64,000 nucleotides of DNA from Planctomycetaceae bacterium (lineage in GTDB: Bacteria; Planctomycetota; Phycisphaerae; Phycisphaerales; SM1A02), in contig CANLHK010000007.1 of assembly GCA_947490615.1 (NCBI GenBank), positions 62,001 through 126,000 of the forward strand. The letters run 5' to 3'. This document shows positions 25,759 through 34,447 of the stretch, one piece after another; position 1 is the stretch's first letter; every line of letters begins with the position of its first letter. Made by a program: the position numbers and the translations under genes. A model generated the notes under the pieces. It was not told where the DNA came from. It saw only the letters and a program-made list of their open reading frames with translations, and made no database searches.

Positions 25759-26747
25759 CCGCCCCGCCTCCCTGTAAAGCTCATTCGTCGATCCAACACT
25801 GCTGCGAGCACTGGGCCGACAGACTCGTGGGTGTCACAGACCAAGGCGTCGGCGCCGAACGAGCGCGCGAGACGATTCACGCCATCCACATGTTCGCGCA
25901 GCAAGGTGAGGTACGCAGCACGCACGGCGCGCGGATCGGTTTCGAGTGCTTCGCCTCCCTCGAGCCCTTCAAAACGCGCGGGCGCATCAAGGTCAAAGCG
26001 AAGCTCCTCGCGGTCGAGCGTCTGCACCAGCATCGCGTCGTGTCCGCGATGCGCGAGCCGCGCAATCGCTGGACGCAGCTCCTCAAGTGGCATCAAGAAA
26101 TCTGAGACGATCACAAACAGTGCGCGGTTGGTCACACGCGACATCATCTGGTCCACCGCACGACCGACGCGCGCGGTGCCCTGAACAGGCTCACCGCTCA
26201 GTGCTCCGACAATGGCGCGCCATTGATCGCGCTGACTCGAACGCCTCACTTGAGTTCGAATCTCTTCATCGAACAACGCAAGGCCAACACGATCGCCTTG
26301 ATGAAGGCAGATGTAGCCCACAGCCGCCGCGGTGGCGGTCGCGTGATCAAACTTGGTCCACTTTCCAGTGCCGCGGCTTGCGTCAGTTCCGCCCCAACCT
26401 CGCTTCACTTCGAGTGTGCCGTAGCGCATCGAACTCGAACGATCAACCAGCACCACGACATCAAGATTGGTCTCCTGCACATAACGCTTCACATAGAGCT
26501 TGTCGGTGCGCGCGTAGACCTTCCAGTCGATCTGCCGGATGCCGTCGCCGGGCGCATATTGACGGTGCTCTGCAAACTCGACTGCCAACCCTTGGTAGGG
26601 CGAACGGTGCATACCGCTCATCACACCTTCGACAATCATGCGAGCACGAAGCTCAAAGGGCAGCAACTGCCCGAGCGTTTCGGGAGCGAGGTATTGCTCC
26701 GCGCGCATCGATCGTTCGGCTGGCTGCCGCGGGTTCGCCACGAACAC
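25755..26747 (-). CDS. DUF58 domain protein (vWA-like MoxR partner)
   Basis: A 330-residue cytoplasmic protein of the DUF58 family, which is nearly always encoded next to a MoxR AAA+ ATPase. Motifs: YLAPETLGQLLPFELRARM, GMHRSPYQGLAVEFAEHRQY, PGDGIRQIDWKVYARTDKLY, then a vWA-type site in VVVLVDRSSSMRYG (DxSxS intact), RVGLALFDEEI, and RALFVIVSDFLMPLEEL. The molecular role is not settled; a link between the chaperone and the membrane vWA proteins is usual. It lies 59 bases downstream of moxR and its stop overlaps the BatA-like start. Confidence 0.93.
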   Translation of the reverse strand: MFVANPRQPAERSMRAEQYLAPETLGQLLPFELRARMIVEGVMSGMHRSPYQGLAVEFAEHRQYAPGDGIRQIDWKVYARTDKLYVKRYVQETNLDVVVLVDRSSSMRYGTLEVKRGWGGTDASRGTGKWTKFDHATATAAAVGYICLHQGDRVGLALFDEEIRTQVRRSSQRDQWRAIVGALSGEPVQGTARVGRAVDQMMSRVTNRALFVIVSDFLMPLEELRPAIARLAHRGHDAMLVQTLDREELRFDLDAPARFEGLEGGEALETDPRAVRAAYLTLLREHVDGVNRLARSFGADALVCDTHESVGPVLAAVLDRRMSFTGRRGG

Positions 26748-26806
26748 TGGCTCCTGTTGCGTAGTTGAAAAGACGGGTGAGGGGTGAGCCTGCGAAAGGC
26801 TGTCAA

Positions 26807-27967
26807 TCAGTGGGTGACCGCGTCAAGCCCGCGTGAAGAACCTTCGTGACGCACTGCGTCAAGAATGAGACGCACCACATCGTCGCTCTTCACACCGTCT
26901 GCTTCAGCGTTGAAGTTCGTCACGATGCGGTGGCGCATCACTGGAAGTGCGATGGAATGCACATGATCGACGGTGGCGTGCGTCGCCCCTTCGAGAAGTG
27001 CCTTGGCTTTCGCCGCAAGCACAAGAAACTGACTCGCCCGCGGACCAGCGCCCCAAGCGAGGTAGTCGCGACACACCTTGAGCGCGGGAGCGGTGCCGGT
27101 ATCGCCGTCTTCACGCACGCGCGTGGCTCGCACGATGTGAATCGCGTGGCGCACGACATGCTCCGCCACAGGAATCTCTCGCACCAGCGCTTGCATGCGA
27201 ATGATGTCCTCAGCCGTCAAGACTGGAGCTGGTTCCGACAAGCCCGCTGCCGTTGTGCGGGTCACGATCTCGATCTCTTCGGCTTCCGATGGATAGTTCA
27301 CCCGGATGTTCATCATGAACCGATCGAGCTGCGCTTCGGGCAGTGGATAGGTTCCTTCTTGCTCGATGGGGTTCTGAGTTGCGAGCACGAAGAACGGGTT
27401 CGGCAACTTGTACTGCACACCGTTGGCGGTGACCTGTCGCTCCTGCATCGCTTCGAGGAGCGCCGCCTGGGTCTTCGGTGGCGTTCGATTGATCTCGTCG
27501 GCCAACACAATGTTGGCGAAGATCGGTCCCTTGACGAAGCGCAACCCGCGCGAGCCTGTGACCTTGTCCTCTTGGATGACCTCGGTGCCCGTCATGTCGC
27601 TTGGCATGAGGTCGGGGGTGAATTGCACGCGGGAGAAGTGCAGGCTCAGTGTCTTAGCGAGACTCGACACGAGCAGAGTCTTGGCCAAGCCTGGAACACC
27701 TTCGACCACGGCGTGACCGCCGCAGAGAATGGCCAAGATTGCTTGATCAACGACTTCGTCTTGCCCGACGATCGCGTGATGGACCTCGGCACGAACACGA
27801 TCAATGGCGCGCCTCGACTCTGCAACCGCCACCAGCGCGTCACTCCAGGTTGGAGAGAACGCTGCAGTACTTGGTACGCGCCGAGGGGTGTGGTTTGAGG
27901 TGTGGGTCGGCGCGGCTGAGGGCGCGTCCTGTGTGTCCGACCTGCCGTCGGACCTTGCATCGGTCAT
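26807..27967 (-). CDS. moxR: MoxR-family AAA+ ATPase
   Basis: A 386-residue AAA+ chaperone-like ATPase, first gene of the operon running to 13894. ATG 27967 has an AAGGAG site 8 bases upstream and is preferred over longer frames. After a 40-residue Ser/Thr/Pro-rich tail come HHAIVGQDEVVDQAILAIL, Walker A GVPGLAKT (90-97), MoxR block FTPDLMPSDMTGTEV, Walker B IVLADEINRTPPKTQ, ALLEAMQERQVT, sensor FFVLATQNPIEQEGTYPLPE and AQLDRFMMNIRVNYP. By family it remodels or assembles protein complexes together with the DUF58 and vWA proteins downstream. Divergent from mutM with 90 bases between starts. Confidence 0.95.
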   Translation of the reverse strand: MTDARSDGRSDTQDAPSAAPTHTSNHTPRRVPSTAAFSPTWSDALVAVAESRRAIDRVRAEVHHAIVGQDEVVDQAILAILCGGHAVVEGVPGLAKTLLVSSLAKTLSLHFSRVQFTPDLMPSDMTGTEVIQEDKVTGSRGLRFVKGPIFANIVLADEINRTPPKTQAALLEAMQERQVTANGVQYKLPNPFFVLATQNPIEQEGTYPLPEAQLDRFMMNIRVNYPSEAEEIEIVTRTTAAGLSEPAPVLTAEDIIRMQALVREIPVAEHVVRHAIHIVRATRVREDGDTGTAPALKVCRDYLAWGAGPRASQFLVLAAKAKALLEGATHATVDHVHSIALPVMRHRIVTNFNAEADGVKSDDVVRLILDAVRHEGSSRGLDAVTH

Positions 27968-28057
27968 GGTGGCTCTCCTTGCCATACCGCGCCGCGAACA
28001 GTGCGCGCCGCCGAGACACCGAGTATAGAGATCGCTGCCTTCTGCTCGGTCGATCCG

Positions 28058-28951
28058 ATGCCTGAACTCCCCGAAGTCGAACATCTCCGCCGGTCGCTCG
28101 AGCCGACACTCCTGAGGATGTGCCTTGGTGCGGTCACGATTCGTCGCGCGAGCGTCATCACGCTCGCGGATGAAATCGTGACTCGGAAGGCGTCACTCTT
28201 GCAACGCGCGCTCCTCTCGGAGTCGCGCATCCGCGCAACTCATCGCCATGGAAAGCAGTTGGCCTTCGAGTCGCAGGATGGTCGCGTGCTGGTGGTCCAG
28301 CTTGGCATGACCGGCTCCGTCACTTTCGAACAGGGACCTGTCCCGCGAGGAGTCCTCGGTCGACACCGTCATGTGACCTGGCAGCTCGAAGATGGGTCGA
28401 GAATGGTCTTCCGCGATCCCCGACGATTCGGTGGGTTGACGGCCTATGGCTCGCTTGCTGCGCTTCGCGCCGCGTGGAGTCGGCTCGGACCAGATGCCCT
28501 CACGATTGCGCCAAACCGACTCTTCGAGCGGGTGCACTCGACGGCCCGCCCGATCAAGACAGCCCTGCTCGACCAGGCGGTGCTTGCGGGGGTGGGGAAC
28601 ATCTACGCGGATGAGAGTCTGTTTTCAGCTCGCATCCACCCGTGCCGGCCCGCGTCAAGCCTCACAGAGGCCGAGGTGGTCAGCCTTGCTCGGGCGATCC
28701 GACTGGCGCTCCGTAGGGCGGTCACCCGCGGCGGATCGACTCTCCGTGACTATCGGGACGCCCTCGGCCGAGCTGGGACCGCCAGCCAAGACCACGCCGT
28801 CTATGGCCGCAAGGGGATGCCTTGCAAGCGGTGCGGAGGGTTGCTCGAAGGCGCCCAATTCCACGGTCGAGCAACCGTTTGGTGTGCCTGTTGCCAAGAC
28901 TTATCCACAAGCACCGCGCGTACTCGGGCGCGGCCAAAGAGTGCCACTTGA
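28058..28951 (+). CDS. mutM: Formamidopyrimidine-DNA glycosylase (Fpg/MutM)
   Basis: Bifunctional glycosylase/AP lyase that removes oxidised purines such as 8-oxoguanine. ATG 28058 was chosen because the processed N-terminus must be PELPEVE, with catalytic Pro and Glu; this is exactly what follows. The protein has 297 residues. Other features: LVVQLGMTGSV, VFRDPRRFGGL, the helix-two-turn-helix with KTALLDQAVLAGVGNIYADE, and a C-terminal four-cysteine zinc finger (CKRCGG then CACCQ). A 16-residue Arg/Ser-rich tail follows the finger. Its 3' end contains a perfect DnaA-box sequence. Convergent with dnaA. Confidence 0.95.
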   Translation: MPELPEVEHLRRSLEPTLLRMCLGAVTIRRASVITLADEIVTRKASLLQRALLSESRIRATHRHGKQLAFESQDGRVLVVQLGMTGSVTFEQGPVPRGVLGRHRHVTWQLEDGSRMVFRDPRRFGGLTAYGSLAALRAAWSRLGPDALTIAPNRLFERVHSTARPIKTALLDQAVLAGVGNIYADESLFSARIHPCRPASSLTEAEVVSLARAIRLALRRAVTRGGSTLRDYRDALGRAGTASQDHAVYGRKGMPCKRCGGLLEGAQFHGRATVWCACCQDLSTSTARTRARPKSAT

Positions 28952-29304
28952 ACCGACGGTTCTCGGAGACAACGGTGTGTCAGCTCAACAGGTCTCGGAC
29001 CACGTTTCACGGGTTGTCTGTTCAGGGTCTGTAAAAGGACCCTCTAGAAGATTCTTCTTCTTACCTAGTAATGAGCCCTGTCTCGGTGTGGATATCGCAA
29101 CCACATCGCGCCGAAGTCTCGCTGCGACAGAACGTTGCACCGTTCGTTCTTCGGAGGATTCCTTCCAACTCCATGTCAATTGGAGTCAGGGTCTGCCACC
29201 CGCAGCGACGCTGAACGAACTTCTCTAGGGCGAACGCCCCTCTGGTCCAACAACGACTGTCTGGAACCCCTTCGTTTCAGGCACTCATCAACAGGATTTC
29301 CACA
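28901..29304. other. Candidate replication origin (oriC) with three DnaA-box-like sites
   Basis: The 389-base gap between mutM and the 3' end of dnaA (28952-29340) has no gene. A perfect TTATCCACA lies at 28901-28909 inside the mutM 3' end. TGTGGATAT at 29087-29095 (opposite strand, one mismatch) and ATTTCCACA at 29296-29304 (one mismatch to TTWTNCACA) follow. Between the first two is a locally AT-richer tract near 29030-29075 that could be an unwinding element. The count of boxes is modest, so this is a candidate supported mainly by position beside dnaA. ACTCCA/TGGAGT (29170-29188) is a small hairpin that could end dnaA-side transcripts. Confidence 0.45.
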
Positions 29305-29340
29305 CGAGAATTCCTCGCCCACCACAGACTGCTCTGTGAC

Positions 29341-30705
29341 TCAGCGTTCCGCTCGTTGGAGGAGGTCTTGCTCGATGCGATCGACCTCAGCTTGGAGCTT
29401 TCCATCAGCTCCAGCCTTCTCTTCGATCGTCCGAACGGCGTGCATAACCGTTGTGTGGTCACGACCACCGAAGTAGCCGCCGATTTCCTCGAGGGAAAAC
29501 CGCGTGTGTTTGCGCGCGAGGAACATGCAGACCTGCCGAGGCATCGCAATCGACTTGTTTCGACGCTTCGACAAGAGGTCGGTCAGCTTCACATCGTAGA
29601 ACCGCGTGACGCTGTCGATGATCGACTGCAGACTCGGTGCGTTTCCGCTCCGCGAAGACGCCTCCCCATCAAGGGCCTGCTTGGCCAGCTCGAGGGTGAT
29701 GGGAACGCCCGACGCCATGGCCACACCACGAACGCGAGTGAGGGCGCCTTCAAGTTCGCGAATGTTCGTATCAACCTTGGCCGCAATGTACGAGGGGACA
29801 TCTTCAGGAAGCGCGATGCCATGGAGGAGCGCTTTCGCTTTGATGATTGAAACCCGGGTCTCGAAGCAGGGCCGCTCAATGCGGGCCACGAGTCCTGCCG
29901 CGAACCGACTGGTCAGGCGCTCCTCAAGATCAGGGATCTCGGTTGGAGCCGCGTCCGAGCTCAAGATGATCTGCTTCCCGAGTTGGTACAGCGCATTGAA
30001 GGTGTGGAAGAACTCTTCTTGCGTCTGATCACGCTTGGACAGGAAGTGGATGTCATCGATCACCAGCACATCCGCAGTGCGGAATCGATTGCGGAAGTCG
30101 TTCATTCTGCCGACACGCACGGCTTCGTGGAAGAGATCCATGAACGCGTTGCATGAGATGTAGCAGAGTCGGAGTGAGGGTTGCGCTTGCAGCAGTGCTT
30201 GGCAGACTGCGTGAAGCAGGTGGGTCTTTCCAAGGCCGACACCACCATGGATGAAGTACGGGTTGTAGGCGCGGCCTGGTTGCGCAGCGACGGCCTGCGC
30301 CGCAGCATGAGCAAGCCGATTGCCCGGTCCAACCACAAACGACGCGAAGGTGTAGTCGGGGCTGAGCAGCATCTGCTCATCGAGCCACGCAGGTCTCTCT
30401 GTTGCGTCATCCGCCACACCAGCGACCTGTTGCGCGCGTACATCGAACTTCGCGTCGTCGTCAGGACTCACGAAGCGAACAACCAAGAGTCGGCCCGTGA
30501 CACCCTGCGCTGCTTCGGTGAAATGTGTGGCGCATGAACGCTGGAGGTAGCGCAGTTGCACTGGCTCACGCACCACCAATCGCAGCACGCCGTCACGGAT
30601 TTCCGATGGCTCGATGTCATCGAACCAATGCCTGCAGATGTCGGGATGGTTCTTCCGCAGATAGTCGATGAGCGACTCGCGAAAGGCAGGTTCGATCCGT
30701 TGCAT
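29341..30705 (-). CDS. dnaA: Chromosomal replication initiator DnaA
   Basis: AAA+ initiator that binds oriC and melts it. ATG 30705 starts a 454-residue protein; the frame is open further upstream but MQRIEPAFRESLIDYLRKNH matches the start of domain I. Walker A is GGVGLGKTH (about 154-162), followed by YISCNAFMDLFHEAV, Walker B VLVIDDIHFLSKRDQTQEEF, and the arginine-finger segment LEERLTSRFAAGLVA. Domain IV carries SIAMPRQVCMFLARKHT and the DnaA signature GGRDHTTVMHAVRTI. Domain II is short. The gene is not beside dnaN or recF: mutM lies downstream (convergent) and an MBL-fold gene upstream. No strong ribosome site is visible. Confidence 0.97.
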   Translation of the reverse strand: MQRIEPAFRESLIDYLRKNHPDICRHWFDDIEPSEIRDGVLRLVVREPVQLRYLQRSCATHFTEAAQGVTGRLLVVRFVSPDDDAKFDVRAQQVAGVADDATERPAWLDEQMLLSPDYTFASFVVGPGNRLAHAAAQAVAAQPGRAYNPYFIHGGVGLGKTHLLHAVCQALLQAQPSLRLCYISCNAFMDLFHEAVRVGRMNDFRNRFRTADVLVIDDIHFLSKRDQTQEEFFHTFNALYQLGKQIILSSDAAPTEIPDLEERLTSRFAAGLVARIERPCFETRVSIIKAKALLHGIALPEDVPSYIAAKVDTNIRELEGALTRVRGVAMASGVPITLELAKQALDGEASSRSGNAPSLQSIIDSVTRFYDVKLTDLLSKRRNKSIAMPRQVCMFLARKHTRFSLEEIGGYFGGRDHTTVMHAVRTIEEKAGADGKLQAEVDRIEQDLLQRAER

Positions 30706-30947
30706 ACAGAGGCCGGTACTTTCACGCGAAAGTCTCGCCGAGCCTCTGGAGTGGTGGTTGAACACCACCCAGAGAAACGCCGACACTTGAATTTCCTGAG
30801 CCAAGAATTGTCGCGTCCCACCGCAACAACACACCCCCTCGAACTTCTCGACGAGGGGCGCGGACGATAGAGACTCGCCCCAAAGCCGTCAACGCGCGCA
30901 GCACCACCCCGTTCGTGGCCGTGCAAACACGGCTTTCCGCAGCACAC

Positions 30948-32129
30948 TCACTCCGAACTGGCTGGAATTTCTTCTTGACTTTCGCGAGGCGGAAGCTCTG
31001 TGTTGGCGGGAGCAGCGGGGGCGGGGTTCGCAGCACTCAGTGCCTTGGCCAACTGCGCGTCGTAGCGCGCACGGTTGGTGCGATGATCCATCAAGAGGTG
31101 GATGCGAGCAGCATGTTCGCCCGCCAACGCTTCGATGCGCTCACGCGCATAGTGAATGGTGGTGCGTCGCGAGACATGCACCAACACAATCGCCTCAGCC
31201 TTCCAGACAGGAAGCATGCGGATGATGTCATCGATATGAAGGTGCATCCCTGTACGAGCACGCTCGCCATGATCAGGTTCGAAGAAGGTGCATTCAGCAA
31301 TCACGATCTTGGCGTCCGCGAATTCATCACGCACCAGGAACTCGCCAGGCGCGGTATCTCCGCTGTAAGCAACCAGCGGGATCTCCATCTGCTTGGTGAT
31401 CTCAGTGCCGCGCGTGCGAAGCTCACGCAACTTCTCTTGCGGAAGATCACGGAACTCCTCCTTGAGCTTGCTGCGCCGTTCCAGCACAGAGAATCCGAGA
31501 CTCGGAACGGTGTGTCGTGTCTCGATGCCACGCAGCAAAATGTTGTTCTTGAGCTCGAGGTCCTTCTCGGGCTCGAGCGCGACAATATCGAAGGGTGTGC
31601 GCTGTCGTTCGAGCGGCTCCCATGCACGCATCATTCCCCGTAGCGCTGGTTCGAGTTCGGGATGGCAGACGCAACGACCCACTGGAACCCGCGGCTTTCC
31701 GTCGGGCTTGTCGGGCATGTGGGTTTCACCACCGATCTTCTGAAAGTAGCGCTGACTGAACCAGTACGGAAGGCCGCCCACATGATCCATGTGCGCGTGC
31801 GACAGCGCGATCGTCGGGACACTGAGCACTGCGCGGGTGCACTGGCCGATGTCGAAGGCGACATCGAGTTCGGGGATTTGGATGACGGTTTGCTCGCCCG
31901 CGACGCTGATTCCCTGCACGCGATACGGAGGGAGATACAGGAAGCCGAGCTGGCCCTCTCGGGCAGGTGCGCTAGGAAGCAAAGGGGAACTCCGACGGTC
32001 ACGCTTTCGCGCGATCGGGGTGCGAGTGAGAGTGCGCAAGGTATTGGCGCATGGCAGAGCGGTCAACGGCCGATCCAACACCTCCATCTGTGCGGGTTGT
32101 GCGGACGGCTCGGGTATCGGAACACACAT
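30948..32129 (-). CDS. Metallo-beta-lactamase-fold hydrolase, RNase Z-like
   Basis: A 393-residue cytoplasmic protein of the MBL superfamily closest in layout to ribonuclease Z. The metal site begins with LSHAHMDHVGGLPYWFSQR (HxHxDH), then VCHPELEPALRG, IETRHTVPSLGFSV, VAYSGDTAP with a metal Asp, and MHLHIDDI with later HVSRRTTI. These match tRNase Z-type positions, but the long inserts (residues about 140-260) and Pro/Arg-rich N-terminus differ from bacterial RNase Z, so the substrate is unproven. The start is uncertain: ATG 32129 or ATG 32087. It is separated from dnaA by 242 bases that should contain the dnaA promoter. Confidence 0.82.
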   Translation of the reverse strand: MCVPIPEPSAQPAQMEVLDRPLTALPCANTLRTLTRTPIARKRDRRSSPLLPSAPAREGQLGFLYLPPYRVQGISVAGEQTVIQIPELDVAFDIGQCTRAVLSVPTIALSHAHMDHVGGLPYWFSQRYFQKIGGETHMPDKPDGKPRVPVGRCVCHPELEPALRGMMRAWEPLERQRTPFDIVALEPEKDLELKNNILLRGIETRHTVPSLGFSVLERRSKLKEEFRDLPQEKLRELRTRGTEITKQMEIPLVAYSGDTAPGEFLVRDEFADAKIVIAECTFFEPDHGERARTGMHLHIDDIIRMLPVWKAEAIVLVHVSRRTTIHYARERIEALAGEHAARIHLLMDHRTNRARYDAQLAKALSAANPAPAAPANTELPPRESQEEIPASSE

Positions 32130-32161
32130 CAGCCCACCACGCTTGGAAGTGACGCCATGAG

Positions 32162-32608
32162 GTGGACGATGGATCGAGTATGGAAGACGCGGGTTTCAGT
32201 CCACTCCGATCAAGTTCCCCGGGCGCCATGGAGTCAGGGAATCGCCTGCTTCTGCTGGTTCGAGAGCTCGAGCGCAAGTTGTGCTCACTCTCACGAGCAC
32301 TCGATGCGCGCGACGCAGGAGAGCTGCGTCGATTGGCCGCAGGCATTGCGGAGGCGGCGCATGAAGATCTCGATTGCGGTCTGATTGGACTCGACGATGA
32401 GGACGATGGGCTGCTGGATGAGATGCAGTTCTCATCGATCACTGAACGCACCGAGGATCTCGTGGCCTTCTGTCGAGCGGCGATGGACGATGCGGCGCAA
32501 ACCGCGCAGGACGATCGCGTCGCGGAGTTGCTCGATGACGCAACACCCGACGATCTGTGTGACGACGGCTTCGGCTTTGGACCACAACGGGAGCGCGATG
32601 ACTCATGA
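32162..32608 (+). CDS. Small acidic protein preceding a response regulator
   Basis: A 148-residue unknown protein, strongly acidic towards the end (DDATPDDLCDDGFGFG). One helical segment (LLLLVRELERKLCSLSRALD, then ELRRLAAGIAEAAHEDLDC) suggests a helical bundle, and I considered a phosphotransfer (Hpt) fold, but there is no conserved His context. The start may be GTG 32162 or ATG 32180; neither has a clear ribosome site. The last four bases overlap the next gene's start (ATGA at 32605-32608), so it is co-translated with the diguanylate cyclase and may modulate it. Divergent from the MBL gene. Confidence 0.65.
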   Translation: MDDGSSMEDAGFSPLRSSSPGAMESGNRLLLLVRELERKLCSLSRALDARDAGELRRLAAGIAEAAHEDLDCGLIGLDDEDDGLLDEMQFSSITERTEDLVAFCRAAMDDAAQTAQDDRVAELLDDATPDDLCDDGFGFGPQRERDDS

Positions 32609-33543
32609 ATCCCGCGGCGCTCTCTGATCAGGCGAGACCATCAATCCCACGCATTCTTGCGGTCGATGATTCCGAGCTCATGCATCGGCTGCTCCGTTCG
32701 CGGTTGCAGCTTGAGCAAGTTGAGATTCACACTGCGCTGAATGGTGAGGATGGTCTGCGTATGGCCGAGACCCTGCAGCCCGAGGTGATTCTGCTCGACA
32801 TCGATCTTGAAGGCATGGATGGGTTCGAAGTGCTCCAGCGCCTGAAAGAGAATCCTAAGACTCGCGACATCGCGGTCATCTTCATCAGCGCGAGTTGCGA
32901 GACAATGGAGCGCGTCCGCTGTCTTGACCTTGGCGCAGTGGACTTCATCCCCAAGCCATTTGAGATTGCCGAACTCAAGGCGCGGGTTCGATCCGCCCTT
33001 CGTGTGCAACAACTGCTTCGGATGCTCTCGCAGCGCGCGCAACTCGATGGTCTGACGGCGCTGTGGAATCGCGCCTACTTCGACCAACGGTTGGCCGCAG
33101 AGTTCAGTGAGTCGGTGCGCCACGACCGACCGATGTCACTGGTGATGTGCGACATCGATCACTTCAAGGGCGTGAACGATCGCTTCGGTCACCCGTTCGG
33201 CGATGAAGTACTCGCGCTGTTTTCCACGATTCTCTCTGGAGGTCGCGTGAGCGACATTCCCTGTCGCTATGGCGGCGAGGAGTTTGGCGTCATCCTTCCT
33301 GCGACGGCGATCACCGAAGCAGCTGAGGTTGCCGAGCGATTCCGTCGCGCGTTTGAGACGCACCCGTGGCGGCGGCATCCCGACCTCACGCTCACCGCGA
33401 GTTTCGGAGTCGCTGACCTCACCTCGCCTCCTCCAAGCGTGACCAGCGCCGATCTGTTGGTCCGCGCGGACACCGCGCTCTACGCGGCGAAGCATGGTGG
33501 TCGCAATCGCGTGGCGATCAACAGCCTTCCACTCGCGGCCTAA
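32605..33543 (+). CDS. Response regulator with GGDEF domain (PleD-like diguanylate cyclase)
   Basis: Makes cyclic di-GMP from two GTP when its receiver domain is phosphorylated. The 312-residue protein has a receiver at 15-130: acidic pair DD (21-22), phospho-acceptor Asp65 in VILLDIDLEGMDGFEVLQ, conserved Ser95 in IFISAS and Lys117 in IPKPF. A GGDEF domain at 140-305 has DGLTALWNRAYFDQRL, MCDIDHFKGVNDRFGH and the active-site motif GGEEF (223-227). RVSD (214-217) lies exactly five residues ahead, matching the RxxD inhibitory site for product feedback. No cognate histidine kinase is adjacent. Start overlaps the upstream stop. Confidence 0.95.
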   Translation: MNPAALSDQARPSIPRILAVDDSELMHRLLRSRLQLEQVEIHTALNGEDGLRMAETLQPEVILLDIDLEGMDGFEVLQRLKENPKTRDIAVIFISASCETMERVRCLDLGAVDFIPKPFEIAELKARVRSALRVQQLLRMLSQRAQLDGLTALWNRAYFDQRLAAEFSESVRHDRPMSLVMCDIDHFKGVNDRFGHPFGDEVLALFSTILSGGRVSDIPCRYGGEEFGVILPATAITEAAEVAERFRRAFETHPWRRHPDLTLTASFGVADLTSPPPSVTSADLLVRADTALYAAKHGGRNRVAINSLPLAA

Positions 33544-33584
33544 CACTGCCACACAGAAGCCGCGCGCTGTGAGACAATCGCGGC

Positions 33585-34379
33585 GTGCCGACCCTCATCG
33601 ATCAAGCCATCTGCATCCGCCAGTGGGATTGGTCGGAGACGAGTCAGACCGTCAGTCTGTTTTGTCGTTCCTGGGGAATGCTGCGCGGACTGGCCAAAGG
33701 CGCGCGCCGAGAGCGGGGGAGTTTTTCTGGCGGGATCAGCATGCTGTCGCGCGGCGAGATCGTGGCGGTCATCAAGCCCGAGCGCGAGCTGCAGACACTC
33801 ACCCAGTGGACCTTGTTGCAGATGTTCCGTCGTCCACACGACGATCTCGAGGCAAACCTCTACGCACTCTCAATGACCGAATTGGTGCAGCGCTTTCTTC
33901 CGCCTTCTGTCCCACAGATCGCGCTGTTTGATGCGCTCCTTGCGGCACTTGAACGACTCGAAGAGGGAGAACGGCCAGCACCTGAGTTTCTCTCCTTCGC
34001 GTTCACACTGCTGCGCGAGGTTGGGCATGAACCTCGGATTCACCTGCCCGACGCTTCGCAGGAGCCGATCCCGAGCACATGGCTGGCGTTCGATGCCGAG
34101 GATGGCGGAGTCGTGGACTTCCGCCTCTTTCCCCGTTCATGGCGGATGCGTCCGAGCACTCTCGAAGTGCTGATCAAGGTGGCAGCGAGAGAACCACTCG
34201 AGCATTGCGACTCCGATGTCGTTGATCGGGCGAACCGGCTGCTTATCGCCTATTCCCGCACCATCGTGCGCGATGACCTCGCGGCGTGCACGCTTGCGAC
34301 CTCGCCTCACCGACTCCCAAGTGAGCCACGCGCAGAATTGACCGAGGTGGCTTCACCTCAAACTCCGCAAAGTCCATAA
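33585..34379 (+). CDS. recO: DNA repair protein RecO
   Basis: Recombination mediator that works with RecR and RecF to load RecA on SSB-coated DNA. A GTG start at 33585 yields 264 residues. The N-terminal OB fold is recognisable (AICIRQWDWSETSQTVSLF, LRGLAKGARRERGSFSGGIS), followed by the helical domain (LEANLYALSMTELVQRFL, FDALLAALERLEEGERP, FLSFAFTLLREVGHEP). The CxxC zinc finger found in many RecO proteins is absent, as in some lineages. The final 30 residues are low complexity. It lies 41 bases after the diguanylate cyclase gene and 68 before the HDOD gene, so it is embedded in a signalling group. Confidence 0.88.
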   Translation: MPTLIDQAICIRQWDWSETSQTVSLFCRSWGMLRGLAKGARRERGSFSGGISMLSRGEIVAVIKPERELQTLTQWTLLQMFRRPHDDLEANLYALSMTELVQRFLPPSVPQIALFDALLAALERLEEGERPAPEFLSFAFTLLREVGHEPRIHLPDASQEPIPSTWLAFDAEDGGVVDFRLFPRSWRMRPSTLEVLIKVAAREPLEHCDSDVVDRANRLLIAYSRTIVRDDLAACTLATSPHRLPSEPRAELTEVASPQTPQSP

Positions 34380-34447
34380 AGTTTTTAGACGACGGTGATC
34401 CGCCCACTCAGGCACTCCGATGCAAGAGGAGAGGCCCCGAGTTCACC

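Noticed and set aside
26846-27898. 350-codon plus-strand open frame opposite moxR
   Set aside because: His/Arg-rich antisense shadow; moxR has all AAA+ motifs on the other strand.
29228-29239. GGGCGAACGCCC hairpin in the mutM-dnaA gap
   Set aside because: Stem of four usable pairs and no U-run; too weak to call a terminator.
32162-32608. Hpt phosphotransfer domain in the small acidic protein
   Set aside because: No His in the expected helix context; left as unknown.
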